This document shows, piece after piece, positions 15,206 to 26,503 of a stretch of 64,000 nucleotides of DNA. Position 1 is the stretch's first letter. The number at the start of each line of letters is the position of its first letter. The DNA is taken from the NCBI RefSeq assembly GCF_023073335.1, contig NZ_JADPJG010000002.1, positions 1,021,664-1,085,663 of the forward strand, read 5' to 3'. The DNA comes from Bradyrhizobium sp. 21. Lineage in GTDB: Bacteria > Pseudomonadota > Alphaproteobacteria > Rhizobiales > Xanthobacteraceae. The position numbers and the translations under genes were made by a program. The notes beneath the pieces were generated by a model that worked only from the letters and a program-made list of their open reading frames with translations, was not told the origin of the DNA and searched no databases.

Positions 15206-17011
15206 TCAAGCTTTCTCGATTTCTTCGCGCCGAACTTCCAGCTCCAGCCATTTGTCCTCGGCCTCGGCCAGTTCGTTTTGTGCTTTGGTCAATGCGTCGG
15301 AGGCTTGGTCGAAACGCTTGCGATCCTTGCGGTAGAGATCGGGGTCGTCAAGGAAGCGCTGCTGCTTGGCGATCTCGGCTTGCAGCTTGGCGATGGACTT
15401 GGGCAGCGTCTCCAGCGCGTGTTGCTCGTTGAAGGTCAACCGTCGCTTCGTGCCGCCGGAAGGCGCGACCGACCGCGTCTCCCTTTTTTCTTCGGCGGCC
15501 TTCGCCGTCGCGCGCTTCAGGTCGGCGCCACGCTGGGCCAGCATGTCGGTGTAGCCGCCGGCATATTCGACCCATTTGCCATTGCCCTCGGGCACGATCA
15601 CCGATGTCACCACGCGGTCGAGAAAATCGCGATCATGGCTGATCAGGATCACGGTACCCTCGTAGTCGCCGAGCATTTCCTCGAGGACGTCGAGGGTCTC
15701 GAGGTCGAGGTCGTTGGTCGGCTCGTCCAGCACCAGGAGGTTGGAGGGCTTTGCCAGCGCGCGTGCCAGCATCAGCCGGCCGCGCTCGCCCCCGGACAGC
15801 ACCTCCAGTGGCGTGCGCATCTGTTCCTGGCCGAACAGGAAGTCCTTCATGTAGCTGACGACATGCTTCGGCTTGCCGCCGACCATCACGTGGTCGCCGC
15901 GGCCGCCGGTCAGCGCCTCGGCCAGCGTCGATTTGGGATCGAGACTTTCGCGGTGCTGGTCGAGCGTCGCCATCTCGATGTTGGCGCCGAGCCGTAAGGT
16001 ACCGCTGTCCGGTGCGCTGCCGCCGGTCAGCATCTCGATCAGCGTGGTCTTGCCGGCGCCGTTCGGGCCGACGATGCCGATGCGATCGCCGCGCTGGACG
16101 CGGATCGAGAAGCCGTCGACGATCTTTCGATCGCCATAGGAACGGCTGATGTTCTTGGCCTCGATGACGAGCTTGCCGGATTTGTCGGCTTCGGCAGCCG
16201 CGAGGGTGGCGTTGCCCGTAGCCCCGCGATGCGTGCGGCGCTGGTCGCGCAGCGCGTGCAAATTACCGAGCCGCTTGACGTTGCGCTTGCGGCGGCCCGA
16301 GACGCCGTAGCGCAACCAGTGCTCCTCGTTGACGATCTTGCGGTCGAGCTTGTGCTGGTCGCGCTCTTCCTCCGCGAGCACCTCGTCGCGCCAGGCCTCG
16401 AAGGCACTGAAGCCGCGGTCGATCTGGCGGATCTGGCCGCGGTCGAGCCAGGCGGTGCTGCGCGAGAGATTGCTGAGGAAGCGCCGATCGTGGCTGATAA
16501 TCACCAGCGCGCAGCGCCGGCTCTCCAGTTCGCCCTCCAGCCATTCGATGGTCGTCAGATCCAGATGGTTGGTCGGCTCGTCCAGCAGCAGGATGTCGGG
16601 CGAGGGCGCCAGCACGCGCGCCAGCGCGGCGCGGCGCGCTTCGCCGCCGGAGACATGCGCCGGATCCTCTTCGCCGCTGAGACCAAGCTGCTCGACCAGA
16701 TAGCGCGCCTGATAGTGATCGTCGCCGGCATTGAGGCCGGCCTCGACATAGGCCAGCGTGGTCGAGAAACCGGAAAAATCCGGCTCCTGCGGCAGATAGC
16801 GGATGGTGGCGCCGGGCTGCACGAAGCGGCTGCCGCCATCGGGTTCGACCAGGCCGGCGGCAATCTTGAGCAGGGTCGATTTGCCGGAGCCGTTGCGGCC
16901 GATCAGGCAGACGCGCTCGCCGGTCGAAACCGAGAGTTCGACATTCGCCAGGAGCGGCGTGCCGCCGAAGGTCAGCTTGATGTCGCGCAGTTGAATCAGC
17001 GGTGGCGCCAT
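15206..17011 (-). CDS. ABC-F ATPase, Uup-like
   Basis: A 601-residue soluble ABC-F protein with two ATPase domains and no membrane segment. Walker A motifs are GRNGSGKST (about 39-47) and GPNGAGKTT (about 314-322); the ABC signatures are VSGGEARRA and LSGGERGRL. The C-terminus (about residues 505-601) is a charged coiled coil, as in Uup. ABC-F proteins act on the ribosome or, for Uup, affect DNA transposon excision and ribosome biogenesis. It starts 9 bases after the YaiI-like gene. Confidence 0.92.
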   Translation of the reverse strand: MAPPLIQLRDIKLTFGGTPLLANVELSVSTGERVCLIGRNGSGKSTLLKIAAGLVEPDGGSRFVQPGATIRYLPQEPDFSGFSTTLAYVEAGLNAGDDHYQARYLVEQLGLSGEEDPAHVSGGEARRAALARVLAPSPDILLLDEPTNHLDLTTIEWLEGELESRRCALVIISHDRRFLSNLSRSTAWLDRGQIRQIDRGFSAFEAWRDEVLAEEERDQHKLDRKIVNEEHWLRYGVSGRRKRNVKRLGNLHALRDQRRTHRGATGNATLAAAEADKSGKLVIEAKNISRSYGDRKIVDGFSIRVQRGDRIGIVGPNGAGKTTLIEMLTGGSAPDSGTLRLGANIEMATLDQHRESLDPKSTLAEALTGGRGDHVMVGGKPKHVVSYMKDFLFGQEQMRTPLEVLSGGERGRLMLARALAKPSNLLVLDEPTNDLDLETLDVLEEMLGDYEGTVILISHDRDFLDRVVTSVIVPEGNGKWVEYAGGYTDMLAQRGADLKRATAKAAEEKRETRSVAPSGGTKRRLTFNEQHALETLPKSIAKLQAEIAKQQRFLDDPDLYRKDRKRFDQASDALTKAQNELAEAEDKWLELEVRREEIEKA

Positions 17012-17020
17012 ACGAATGTC

Positions 17021-17512
17021 TCAGTCCTGTCTTGATGCGGGCTCGGCGGCACGCTGGCGCTGGATGCGGCGGATTGTCTGGTCGAGGGTGGAGAGGAACG
17101 TCGAGCGGTCGCGCGGTGCGAACGAGCGCGGTCCGCCTGTGACTTCTCCCGCCGAGCGCAAATCCGTCATCAAATTGCGAACCGCGAGCGTCATCCCGAT
17201 TGATTCCTCGGTGAACGGCTTGCCGTTCGGCGCGAGCACCTCGGCGCCGGCTTTGACGCAGCGGCTCGCCAGCGGGATGTCCGAAGTGATGACAATGTCG
17301 CCTTTGCCGGCGCGCTCCGCGATCCAGTCGTCGGCCGCGTCCATGCCGGCGCCGGCGGCGATGCGCTCGATCAGCGGGTCCTGCGGCACGCGGATGAAAT
17401 TGCCGGCGACCACGCTCACGGGCAGGCCATGCCGGGTCGCGACGCGATAGATCTCCTCCTTCACGGGACAGGCGTCGGCGTCGACATAGATGCGGGTGGG
17501 GGTATCAGTCAT
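17021..17512 (-). CDS. YaiI/YqxD family protein (DUF188)
   Basis: A 163-residue protein of the YaiI/YqxD group, with [14 protein letters not shown] at the N-terminus, [22 protein letters not shown] in the middle and [18 protein letters not shown] near the end. The acidic residues suggest a PIN-like nuclease fold, but the biochemical role is not established. It is first in a three-gene minus-strand unit with the ABC-F and PLP genes. Confidence 0.9.
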   Translation of the reverse strand: MTDTPTRIYVDADACPVKEEIYRVATRHGLPVSVVAGNFIRVPQDPLIERIAAGAGMDAADDWIAERAGKGDIVITSDIPLASRCVKAGAEVLAPNGKPFTEESIGMTLAVRNLMTDLRSAGEVTGGPRSFAPRDRSTFLSTLDQTIRRIQRQRAAEPASRQD

Positions 17513-17617
17513 TCGCCGCGTGGTACCTCATTCGGGGCCCAAAGGCGAGGGGATTGACCGGTGTTCCCTAGGGCCTACCATCGGCCCCGAAACAGCAGGA
17601 ATTCAGGGAAAGCCTCC

Positions 17618-18418
17618 ATGCCGAACCGGCTCGAAACCCACCGCGTCGAGGCCTACAACACCGCCAAACAATCCGAAAACAAGATGCATGACGACGCGGT
17701 GGCGCGCCGCTTCGGCTTTTCCGGTGGGCTTGTCCCCGGCGTCGATGTCTTCGCCTACATGATGCACGTGCCGGTCGCCCGCTGGGGCCGCGATTTCCTG
17801 TCACGCGGGCTGGTCGAGGCGCGCTTCATCAAGCCGGTCTATGACGGCGAGACCGCTGATGTCGATGCGACCGAACACAACGGCCTGCTCACGATCGAAG
17901 TGTTCAGTCGTACCGAGCTGTGCGCGACCGGGACGGCCTCACTGCCGACCGCGGCGCCTGCAGTCTCGCTGAACGACTATATTGCGGTGCCTGTGGTGGC
18001 CGAGCGCAAGCTGGTCAGCCCGGCAACGTTCGAGACAGGCAAATGGATGAGCACGGCGCCCCGCCGCTGGGCCGGGCAGGACGCCGCCGGCTATCTCGCG
18101 GACATCAGGGAGGCCGATCCGATCTTCGCGCGCGAGGGGCTCGGCCATCCCGGCCTGATCCAGCGCGTGATGAATCGCGTGCTGGTCGACAACACGATTT
18201 TGGGCCCGTGGATCCATGTCGGCAGCCGCATGCAGCTCTTGTCGGCCGCGCGCGTCGGTGACGAGATCACCGCGCGGGCAAAAGTCACCGCGAATTACGA
18301 GAAGAAGGGCCACCGCTTCGTCGAGCTCGACGCGCTCGTGGTCGCCAACGGCACCACGCCGCTCGCTTATTGCCAGCACACCGCGATCTACCAGCCGCGC
18401 GAGCAGACGGCGGCGTAA
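17618..18418 (+). CDS. MaoC-like hotdog protein with altered active site
   Basis: A 266-residue protein that looks like two hotdog halves. The first half has QSENKMHDDAVARRFGFSGGLVPGVDVF, which aligns with the MaoC hydratase motif. The histidine is kept, but the catalytic aspartate five residues before it is a serine, and the usual (V/A)HG is VPG. R-hydratase activity is therefore doubtful; it may bind acyl-CoA or catalyse something else. The start at 17618 is chosen for the CAGGGAAAG site upstream and the fit to the domain. Confidence 0.7.
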   Translation: MPNRLETHRVEAYNTAKQSENKMHDDAVARRFGFSGGLVPGVDVFAYMMHVPVARWGRDFLSRGLVEARFIKPVYDGETADVDATEHNGLLTIEVFSRTELCATGTASLPTAAPAVSLNDYIAVPVVAERKLVSPATFETGKWMSTAPRRWAGQDAAGYLADIREADPIFAREGLGHPGLIQRVMNRVLVDNTILGPWIHVGSRMQLLSAARVGDEITARAKVTANYEKKGHRFVELDALVVANGTTPLAYCQHTAIYQPREQTAA

Positions 18419-18455
18419 GTGTCTGCTGGGCTATAGGCTCTCGCCTCAAGCACGG

Positions 18456-18559
18456 TGTCATGCTCCGCGAAAGCGGGGCATCCAGTACGCCGCGGCCTCA
18501 CGGTTCTAGCCGCGGCGTCTCTGGAATACTGGATCGCCCGCTTTCGCGGGCGATGACAG
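18456..18559. repeat. Palindromic repeat, family C (CGCGAAAGCGGG...CCAGTA type)
   Basis: The left half TCCGCGAAAGCGGGGCATCC and right half TGGATCGCCCGCTTTCGCGGGC are imperfect inverted copies around CCGCGGC...GCCGCGG. A second member is at 33636. It lies between the convergent hotdog and CoxL-like genes and may act as a bidirectional terminator. Confidence 0.75.
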
Positions 18560-18588
18560 CGGAGTTTGTGGCGAGGACGGAACGAGCC

Positions 18589-20961
18589 TTACGCCGCCTT
18601 ATTCTTCGCGTCCTGGATCGCCCGCCACACCCGCTCCGGGGTGAGCGGCATGTCGATGTGCTTGATGCCGTAGTCGGAGAGCGCATCGACCACCGCGTTC
18701 ACCACCGTCGACAGGCTGCCGGCGCAGCCGGCTTCGCCGCAGCCTTTGCTGCCGAGCGGATTGGTCGTGGCGGGCACGGGGTGATCGCCGACGGTCATGA
18801 AGGGCACGTCCTCGGCGCGGGGCAGGGCGTAGTCCATCAGCGAGCCCGTGATTGGCTGGCCGCTCTCGTCGTAGCGGACATGCTCCATCAGCGCCTGGCC
18901 GATGCCCTGGACGACGCCGCCATGGAGCTGGCCCGCGACCAGCAGCGGGTTGATCACCGTGCCGAAATCGTTGACGGCGCTGTACTGGACGACCTGCACC
19001 ACGCCGGTGTCAGGATCGATCTCGACCTCGGCGACGTGGCAGCCGTTCGGGAAGGCCGAGGGCACCGGCTCGCTGGTGTGGTCGACGTCGAGGCTGTCAG
19101 GCACGCCGTCCGGCACCTTGCCGTCATGTAGCTTCTTGGCCAGCTCCATGATGTCGATGCTGCGATCGGTGCCGGCGATCGTAAAGCTGCCGCCCTCGAA
19201 TTCAATGTCGGCTTCGGATGCCTCCAGCATGTGCGCCGCGGCGCGTTTGCCCTTTTCGATCACGAGCTTAGCGGCGCCCACGATCGCCATGCCGGTCGCG
19301 GTGATCGAGCGCGAGCCGCCGGTGCCGTTGCCGGTGTGGACGATATCGCTGTCGCCCTGCACCAGCTTGACGCTCTCGAAGGGGACGCCGAGCTGCTCGC
19401 ACAGCACCTGCGCGAACGGCGTGGCGTGGCCCTGGCCGTAGTCGAGCGTGCCGGTGATGAGCTGCACCGAGCCATCGGGATCGAAGACGATCTTGCCGAG
19501 CTCGACGCCGGGAGGTGCGGTCACCTCCAGATAGGAGCCGACGGCGATGCCGCGCAGCTTGCCGGACTTCTTGCTCTCCTTCTTGCGTTTGGCAAAGTTC
19601 TCGTGGTCGGAGATTTCGAGCGCCTTGTTGAAGACAGCCTGGAAGTCGCCGCTGTCATAAGTGACGCCGGAGGACGCGGCGAATGGCATCTGGTTCTGCT
19701 TGATGAAGTTGCGCTTGCGCAAGGTCAGCCGGTTGATGCCCATCTCGTCGGCGGCGCGGTCGATCAGTCGCTCCATGTAGTAGTTGGCCTCGGGCCGGCC
19801 GGCGCCGCGATAGGCGCCCATCAGCGTGGTGTTGGTCAGCACCGTCTTGATGTCGACCGCCATCAGCGGCGTACGGTAGACGCTGGAAAAATTCTTGCTG
19901 GTGTTGAGCGAGAGCGGGCTGGGCGCAACGCCGGTGATGTAGGCGCCGAGATTGCCGTAGCCGGAAAGTTTTGCCGCGAGGAAATGCCCCTCGGCATCGA
20001 GCGCCAGCTCGGCATGGATTTTTTGCGCGCGGCCATGGCTGTCGGAGAGGAAGCTGGTCGATCGTTCGTCGAGCCACTTCACCGGGCGACCGAGCACCTT
20101 GGCCGCATAGAGGATGCACATGTATTCGGGATAGTTGATGTTCTTCATGCCGAAGGAGCCACCGACATTGGCGGTGAGGATGCGCACCTTCTCGTTCGGC
20201 ACTTTCAGGTTCTTGGCGAGGTTGGCGCGGTTGCCGGCGACGCCCTGCGTCGGCACCTGAATGGTGTAGCGCTCGGTCTTCTTGTCGTAGGAGGCAAGGC
20301 CGACGCGCGGCTCCATCGACACCACGGCGACGCGGGTGTTCTCGATGTCGAGCTTGGTCACGTGAGCGGCACTGGCGAAGGCGGCGTTGACCTTCTCCGT
20401 GTCGCCATAGTGGTAGTCGAGCGCGACATTGTTCGGGATGTGGTCATAGAGGAGCGGCGCGCCGGGTTTTGCGGCGTCTTCGGGATCGGTCACCGCGGCC
20501 AGCGGCTCGATATCGAGCTCGACCGCCTCGGCCGCGTCGCGCGCCTGCGCCAGCGTATCTGCGACCACGAAGGCGACGGGATCGCCGACGAAGCGGACCT
20601 TATCGGTCGCCAGCGGCTGCCGGTTGGTCTGGAGCAGGGGCGAGCCGTCACGGCTCTTTAGCGGCAGGCCGCAGGTGAAGGGGCCGTAGCCGGCGGCGTC
20701 GAGTTCCTTGCCGGTCCAGACCCCCAGCACGCCCGGCATCGCCCGGGCGGCGTCGATGTTGACGCCGCGAATGATGCCGTGGGCGTGGGTCGAGCGGACG
20801 ATCACGGCATGGGCCTGGCCGGGCAGGTTGAAATCGTCGGTGTAGCGGCCCTTGCCGCGCACCAGCGTGTCGTCCTCCTTGCGGCGGACGGGCTGCCCGA
20901 CGCCATATTTTTGCAGTGCAATAGCGTTTTCGAGCGCGGACGATTTGGTGTGTTCTTGCAT
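18589..20961 (-). CDS. Molybdenum hydroxylase large subunit, form II CoxL-like
   Basis: A 790-residue xanthine dehydrogenase-family catalytic subunit. AYRGAGR at about residue 382 is the form II signature (form I CO dehydrogenase has AYxCSFR), so CO oxidation is unlikely. GCGEAGCAG near residue 743 supplies the active-site glutamate. The cofactor would be molybdopterin cytosine dinucleotide, the substrate an aromatic heterocycle or aldehyde. The start at 20961 (MQEHTKSSAL) gives the family length. The FAD and 2Fe-2S subunits such enzymes need are not next to it: the neighbours are a hotdog protein and Ppx. Confidence 0.9.
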   Translation of the reverse strand: MQEHTKSSALENAIALQKYGVGQPVRRKEDDTLVRGKGRYTDDFNLPGQAHAVIVRSTHAHGIIRGVNIDAARAMPGVLGVWTGKELDAAGYGPFTCGLPLKSRDGSPLLQTNRQPLATDKVRFVGDPVAFVVADTLAQARDAAEAVELDIEPLAAVTDPEDAAKPGAPLLYDHIPNNVALDYHYGDTEKVNAAFASAAHVTKLDIENTRVAVVSMEPRVGLASYDKKTERYTIQVPTQGVAGNRANLAKNLKVPNEKVRILTANVGGSFGMKNINYPEYMCILYAAKVLGRPVKWLDERSTSFLSDSHGRAQKIHAELALDAEGHFLAAKLSGYGNLGAYITGVAPSPLSLNTSKNFSSVYRTPLMAVDIKTVLTNTTLMGAYRGAGRPEANYYMERLIDRAADEMGINRLTLRKRNFIKQNQMPFAASSGVTYDSGDFQAVFNKALEISDHENFAKRKKESKKSGKLRGIAVGSYLEVTAPPGVELGKIVFDPDGSVQLITGTLDYGQGHATPFAQVLCEQLGVPFESVKLVQGDSDIVHTGNGTGGSRSITATGMAIVGAAKLVIEKGKRAAAHMLEASEADIEFEGGSFTIAGTDRSIDIMELAKKLHDGKVPDGVPDSLDVDHTSEPVPSAFPNGCHVAEVEIDPDTGVVQVVQYSAVNDFGTVINPLLVAGQLHGGVVQGIGQALMEHVRYDESGQPITGSLMDYALPRAEDVPFMTVGDHPVPATTNPLGSKGCGEAGCAGSLSTVVNAVVDALSDYGIKHIDMPLTPERVWRAIQDAKNKAA

Positions 20962-21170
20962 GGAAATGACCTGAAAAGCCGGCATTTGCGCGCTTTGTGG
21001 CGCCTGGGAGGACCGGATCCCTTCAAATAACCCACCGGCCTGTTCACGACAACGCACGAATGGACATGGTCCCATGTGATGCGTTGTTGCGCAGGGCTGA
21101 CGCGCTGCTAATGTTTCAGGCGAAAAAGCAATTCCAGCTCGGCCCAACCGGCCGCGGAAAGACAATTTGT

Positions 21171-22241
21171 ATGAATGACCACACGCGGCTCCGCGACGGC
21201 CTTGCGCCGCACGGTGAGCTGGGGTCGATGGCGGCGGTGGCATTGGCCCCCGAACCGGCCGTCGGCGCGCAAGCGCCGGGAACCGGCGTCTATGCGGCGC
21301 TGGACCTCGGCACCAACAATTGCAGGCTCCTGATCGCCTGTCCGACCCACGACGGCTTTCGCGTCGTCGATTCCTTCTCGCGCATCATCCGGCTCGGCGA
21401 GGGCGTCTCGGCTACGGGGTGCATCAGCGAGGCCGCGATCGAGCGTGCGATCACCGCGCTCAGCATCTGCCGCGACAAGATCAATCTGCGCAAAGCGCGC
21501 CGGTTGCGGTTGATCGCGACCGAGGCCTGCCGCGCGGCCTCGAATGCGGAGGGTTTTCGCAGCCGCGTCGCGGCCGAGACCGGCATCGAGCTCGAGGTGA
21601 TCGACCGCGAGACCGAGGCTGCGCTCGCCGTGCTCGGCTGCTCGCCGCTGGTCGATCCCGGGGGGCGCGGCGCGATCCTGTTCGATATCGGCGGCGGCTC
21701 GACCGAGCTGGTGCGGATCGAGCGGGATCCCCAGAATCCGGAGCCGCGCATCAAAGCCTGGATGTCGATCCCGTTCGGTGTGGTCACGCTTGCCGAGCAG
21801 TTCGGCGGGCGCGACGTGACGCCGGAGATCTACGCCGCGATGGAGCGCGAGGTCGCCCATCACATCGCGCCGTTCGCCGAACAGCATGGCGGCGATCTCG
21901 CCGATATGCATCTGCTCGGCACGTCAGGCACGGTGACGACGCTCGCCGGCATCCATCTCAACCTCGTGCGCTACGACCGCCGCCGCATCGACAGCATCTG
22001 GATGAACGATTCCGACCTTACCGCGACCATCACCAAGCTGCTCGGCATGAGCTATGAGGAGCGTGCCGGCAACAGCTGCATCAGCGTCGAGCGCGCCGAT
22101 CTCGTGCTGGCCGGCTGCGCCATCCTCGATGCGATCCGCCGTGCCTTTCCGCTGCCGCGCCTGCGCGTCGCCGACCGGGGGCTGCGCGAGGGCATGCTGG
22201 TCGAGATGATGCGCGAAGACGGCGCGCTCGGGAGCTGGTGA
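21171..22241 (+). CDS. Ppx/GppA family phosphatase
   Basis: A 356-residue actin-fold phosphatase. Phosphate-1 is YAALDLGTNNCRLLIA (about 43-58) and phosphate-2 is ILFDIGGGSTELVRI (about 164-178). Members hydrolyse polyphosphate or pppGpp; this length without a C-terminal HD domain fits the short exopolyphosphatase/GppA type. The start at 21171 has GCGGAAAG upstream; the first 40 residues are poorly conserved and may be flexible. It is followed after one base by rlmE, an arrangement common in alphaproteobacteria. Confidence 0.9.
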   Translation: MNDHTRLRDGLAPHGELGSMAAVALAPEPAVGAQAPGTGVYAALDLGTNNCRLLIACPTHDGFRVVDSFSRIIRLGEGVSATGCISEAAIERAITALSICRDKINLRKARRLRLIATEACRAASNAEGFRSRVAAETGIELEVIDRETEAALAVLGCSPLVDPGGRGAILFDIGGGSTELVRIERDPQNPEPRIKAWMSIPFGVVTLAEQFGGRDVTPEIYAAMEREVAHHIAPFAEQHGGDLADMHLLGTSGTVTTLAGIHLNLVRYDRRRIDSIWMNDSDLTATITKLLGMSYEERAGNSCISVERADLVLAGCAILDAIRRAFPLPRLRVADRGLREGMLVEMMREDGALGSW

Positions 22242-22242
22242 G

Positions 22243-22941
22243 ATGGCCAAGGACACCACCGGCCGCTTGCACGTCCAGGTCAAGACCAAGGTCAAGTCCG
22301 GCGGCAAGCGCAAACTCTCGTCGAAGCTCTGGCTGGAGCGGCAGCTCAACGATCCCTATGTCGTCAAGGCGAAGGCGCTGGGCTATCGCTCGCGCGCCGC
22401 GTTCAAGCTGCTCGAGATCGACGACAAATATCGCCTGCTGAAATCAGGCATGGCCGTGGTCGACCTTGGCGCTGCGCCAGGCGGCTGGAGCCAGATCGCT
22501 GCCAAGCGTGTCGGCTCCGTCGACGGCAAGGGCAAGGTGATCGCGATCGATCTGTTGGAAATCCCCGAGATTGCCGGCGTCGACTTCGCGCAGCTCGATT
22601 TCATGGACAATGACGCGCCGGACAAGCTCAAGGCCATGCTCGACGGCGGCGCGGACGTCGTGATGTCCGACATGGCCGCCAACACCACCGGCCACCGCAA
22701 GACCGACCAGCTCCGCATCGTCGGCCTGATCGAGACCGCCGCCGCCTTCGCCTGCGACGTGCTGAAGCCTGGCGGCACTTTTTTGGCAAAAGCGTTCCAG
22801 AGCGGCGCCGACGCCGATCTGCTCGCCCAGCTCAAGCGCGATTTTGCCACGGTGCGTCACGTCAAGCCGGCCGCGAGCCGTGCGGATTCCTCGGAGCGCT
22901 ACGTGCTGGCGACGGGGTTTCGGGGCGGGGCGACGGAATAG
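22243..22941 (+). CDS. rlmE: 23S rRNA (uridine-2'-O)-methyltransferase RlmE (FtsJ/RrmJ)
   Basis: A 232-residue SAM-dependent methyltransferase. Motif I is VVDLGAAPGGWSQIA; the catalytic K-D-K-E set is visible as RSRAAFKL, SDMAANTTG, FLAKAFQSG and SSERYVLA. It methylates U2552 in the A-loop of 23S rRNA (E. coli numbering) on the 50S subunit. The N-terminal basic stretch (KTKVKSGGKRKLSSK) is typical of alphaproteobacterial members. One base separates it from the Ppx stop, so the two are co-transcribed. Confidence 0.95.
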   Translation: MAKDTTGRLHVQVKTKVKSGGKRKLSSKLWLERQLNDPYVVKAKALGYRSRAAFKLLEIDDKYRLLKSGMAVVDLGAAPGGWSQIAAKRVGSVDGKGKVIAIDLLEIPEIAGVDFAQLDFMDNDAPDKLKAMLDGGADVVMSDMAANTTGHRKTDQLRIVGLIETAAAFACDVLKPGGTFLAKAFQSGADADLLAQLKRDFATVRHVKPAASRADSSERYVLATGFRGGATE

Positions 22942-22951
22942 CAACAAACTC

Positions 22952-23030
22952 CGTCATTGCGAGCGCGGCGAAGCAATCCCGAATAGGTCCGCGGCGACAG
23001 TCTGGATTGCTTCGCTGCGCTCGCGATGAT
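22952..23030. repeat. Palindromic repeat, family A
   Basis: CGTCATTGCGAGCGCGGCGAAGCAATCC is inverted by CTGGATTGCTTCGCTGCGCTCGCGATGAT. Same family as 4167 and 33519. It sits between the convergent rlmE and DHA2 transporter genes. Confidence 0.78.
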
Positions 23031-23041
23031 GAAAAGAGAGA

Positions 23042-24532
23042 CTACCCCAGCCGCTGATCCCGCACGTCCTGCGTATCCTCGGTCGCCGCCTTGACGGCCG
23101 CCTTGGCCGCGCCCTTGCCGGCACCCTTGCGGCTCGCGATCTCCACGGCGTTGCGGCCGGAGACTTCGTCCCCGGCATCAGGGGGCATCTGCCAGAAGAA
23201 CCAGCTCGACGCCGCCGAGGTCAGGGCGATGATGACGAAGGCCGGCGCAAACACGGTGGCGTCGAGCTCGCTGACGTGGCTGAACCACATCGTCGTCTCC
23301 ACACAAGCTGCGCCGACGGCGACGCCGGCGGAGACTGCAAGCTGCTGGTTGACGCTGACGAGCGTGGTGGCGCGGCTCATCTGCGCGTGCTCCACCTCGG
23401 CATAGGCTACCGTGTTGATCGCGGTGAACTCGAGCGAGCGGAAGAAGCCGCCGACCACCAGGATGATCATGATGATCAGCAGCGGCGTCGTCACGGTGAA
23501 GAGCGCACAGGCGGCGAGGAAAACTGCACTGATGATCGCGTTTGCCGTCATCAGGTTGCGGAAGCCGAAGGCGCGGATGATGCGTGCGGCCAGCGCCTTC
23601 ATGCCCATGGCGCCGAGCGAGGAGCCAAACGTGACGAGGCCCGACTTGAACGGCGAGAGGCCGAAGCCGATCTGCATCAGCAGCGGCAGCAGGAACGGCA
23701 ACGCGCCGATGCCGAGCCGGAACATGAATCCGCCGAGAATGGCCGCGCGCAGCGTCGGCAGCTTCAGCAGCGTAAAGTCCAGCACCGGCGACCCCGTTCG
23801 CCGCGCGTGAAGGACATACAGCGTCATCGAGATCGATCCGCCGACGACCAGGGCGGCAACCGTGCTCCACGGCAGCAGATTGAGTCCGGCAACCGACAGG
23901 CCGAACGCGATGCCGGCGAGCCCGAGGCCCGCAAGCACCATGCCGTAGAGGTCGAACGGCTCGCGTTCCTCGCTCTTGATGGGATCGATGAAGCGCAAGG
24001 CCATGAAGATGCCGAGCAACCCGATCGGGATGTTGATCAGGAAGATCCAGTGCCAGGACGCGTAAGTCGTAATGAAGCCGCCGAGCGGTGGCCCGATCAC
24101 GGGGCCGATCAGGGCAGGGACCGTCACCCACGCCATGGCATTGACCAGCGCGCTCTTGTCGACCGAGCGCAGCAGCACGAGGCGCCCGACCGGCGTCATC
24201 ATTGCCCCGCCCATGCCTTGCAGGATGCGCGCGAACACGAAGTCGGTGACCGATGTCGAGAGCGCGCAGCCGACCGAGCCGACCATGAAGACACCGACCG
24301 CGATCGCAAACACCATGCGCGCGCCAAAACGGTCGGCGGTCCAGCCGCTCGCCGGGATGAACACCGCAAGCGACAGCAGATAGGATGTGATCGCGAGCTT
24401 GAGCGTCAGTGGGCTCGTGCCAATGTCGGCCGCGATCGCCGGCAGCGAGGTGGCGATCACCGTCGAGTCCATGTTCTCCATGAAGAGAGCAGTGGCCACG
24501 ATCAGCGGAATGATGCGTTGCTTGTCGACCAT
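23042..24532 (-). CDS. MFS transporter, DHA2 (EmrB/QacA-like) family
   Basis: A 496-residue multidrug-type exporter with about 14 predicted membrane segments. Family marks are MENMDSTVIATSLPAIA in the first segment, GWTADRFGARMVF (motif A), LQGMGGAMMTPVGRL (motif B) and the motif C-like PALIGPVIGPPLGGFI. The tail from about residue 460 is hydrophilic and Lys/Ala-rich. The start at 24532 (MVDKQRIIPL) is taken because the frame upstream runs through a palindromic repeat. No fusion-protein partner or regulator lies beside it. Confidence 0.9.
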   Translation of the reverse strand: MVDKQRIIPLIVATALFMENMDSTVIATSLPAIAADIGTSPLTLKLAITSYLLSLAVFIPASGWTADRFGARMVFAIAVGVFMVGSVGCALSTSVTDFVFARILQGMGGAMMTPVGRLVLLRSVDKSALVNAMAWVTVPALIGPVIGPPLGGFITTYASWHWIFLINIPIGLLGIFMALRFIDPIKSEEREPFDLYGMVLAGLGLAGIAFGLSVAGLNLLPWSTVAALVVGGSISMTLYVLHARRTGSPVLDFTLLKLPTLRAAILGGFMFRLGIGALPFLLPLLMQIGFGLSPFKSGLVTFGSSLGAMGMKALAARIIRAFGFRNLMTANAIISAVFLAACALFTVTTPLLIIMIILVVGGFFRSLEFTAINTVAYAEVEHAQMSRATTLVSVNQQLAVSAGVAVGAACVETTMWFSHVSELDATVFAPAFVIIALTSAASSWFFWQMPPDAGDEVSGRNAVEIASRKGAGKGAAKAAVKAATEDTQDVRDQRLG

Positions 24533-24668
24533 GGCGGATTGATAATGGAAATCGGAGGACGGATGAAGTTGCGGCTTATCACTGCGACTCGGCCGCGACC
24601 ATTGCGGATCAACGCATAGCACCAAAATCCTGCGTAACGACGGTTTGACCCGCGCGTCCCGCAGTTCA

Positions 24669-24771
24669 TCATTCCGGGGGTACCCACGGCGCGAGCCCGG
24701 AATCCATTGGGCTGCAGGGACTACTGCGGATGGATTCCGGGCTCGCGACTTGGTCGCGCCCCGGCATGACG
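24669..24771. repeat. Palindromic repeat, family B (CATTCCGGGG...GGAATCCAT type)
   Basis: TCATTCCGGGGG...GCGAGCCCGGAATCCATTG is inverted by ATGGATTCCGGGCTCGCG...CGCCCCGGCATGAC. A second copy is at 32452. Confidence 0.78.
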
Positions 24772-24815
24772 GCGGAGATGCCCGCCGCCCGGCTATCAAC
24801 GCTGAATTTACGTAA

Positions 24816-26486
<1,671 letters not shown>

Positions 26487-26503
26487 TTAGGCCTGACGTA
26501 AGG

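Noticed and set aside
19231..20661. A 476-codon plus-strand frame inside the CoxL-like gene
   Set aside because: Shadow of a well-supported minus-strand gene; composition is typical of antisense frames in GC-rich DNA.
18589..20961. Carbon monoxide dehydrogenase large subunit
   Set aside because: The active-site loop is AYRGAGR (form II), not the AYxCSFR of true CO dehydrogenases, and the partner subunits are absent.
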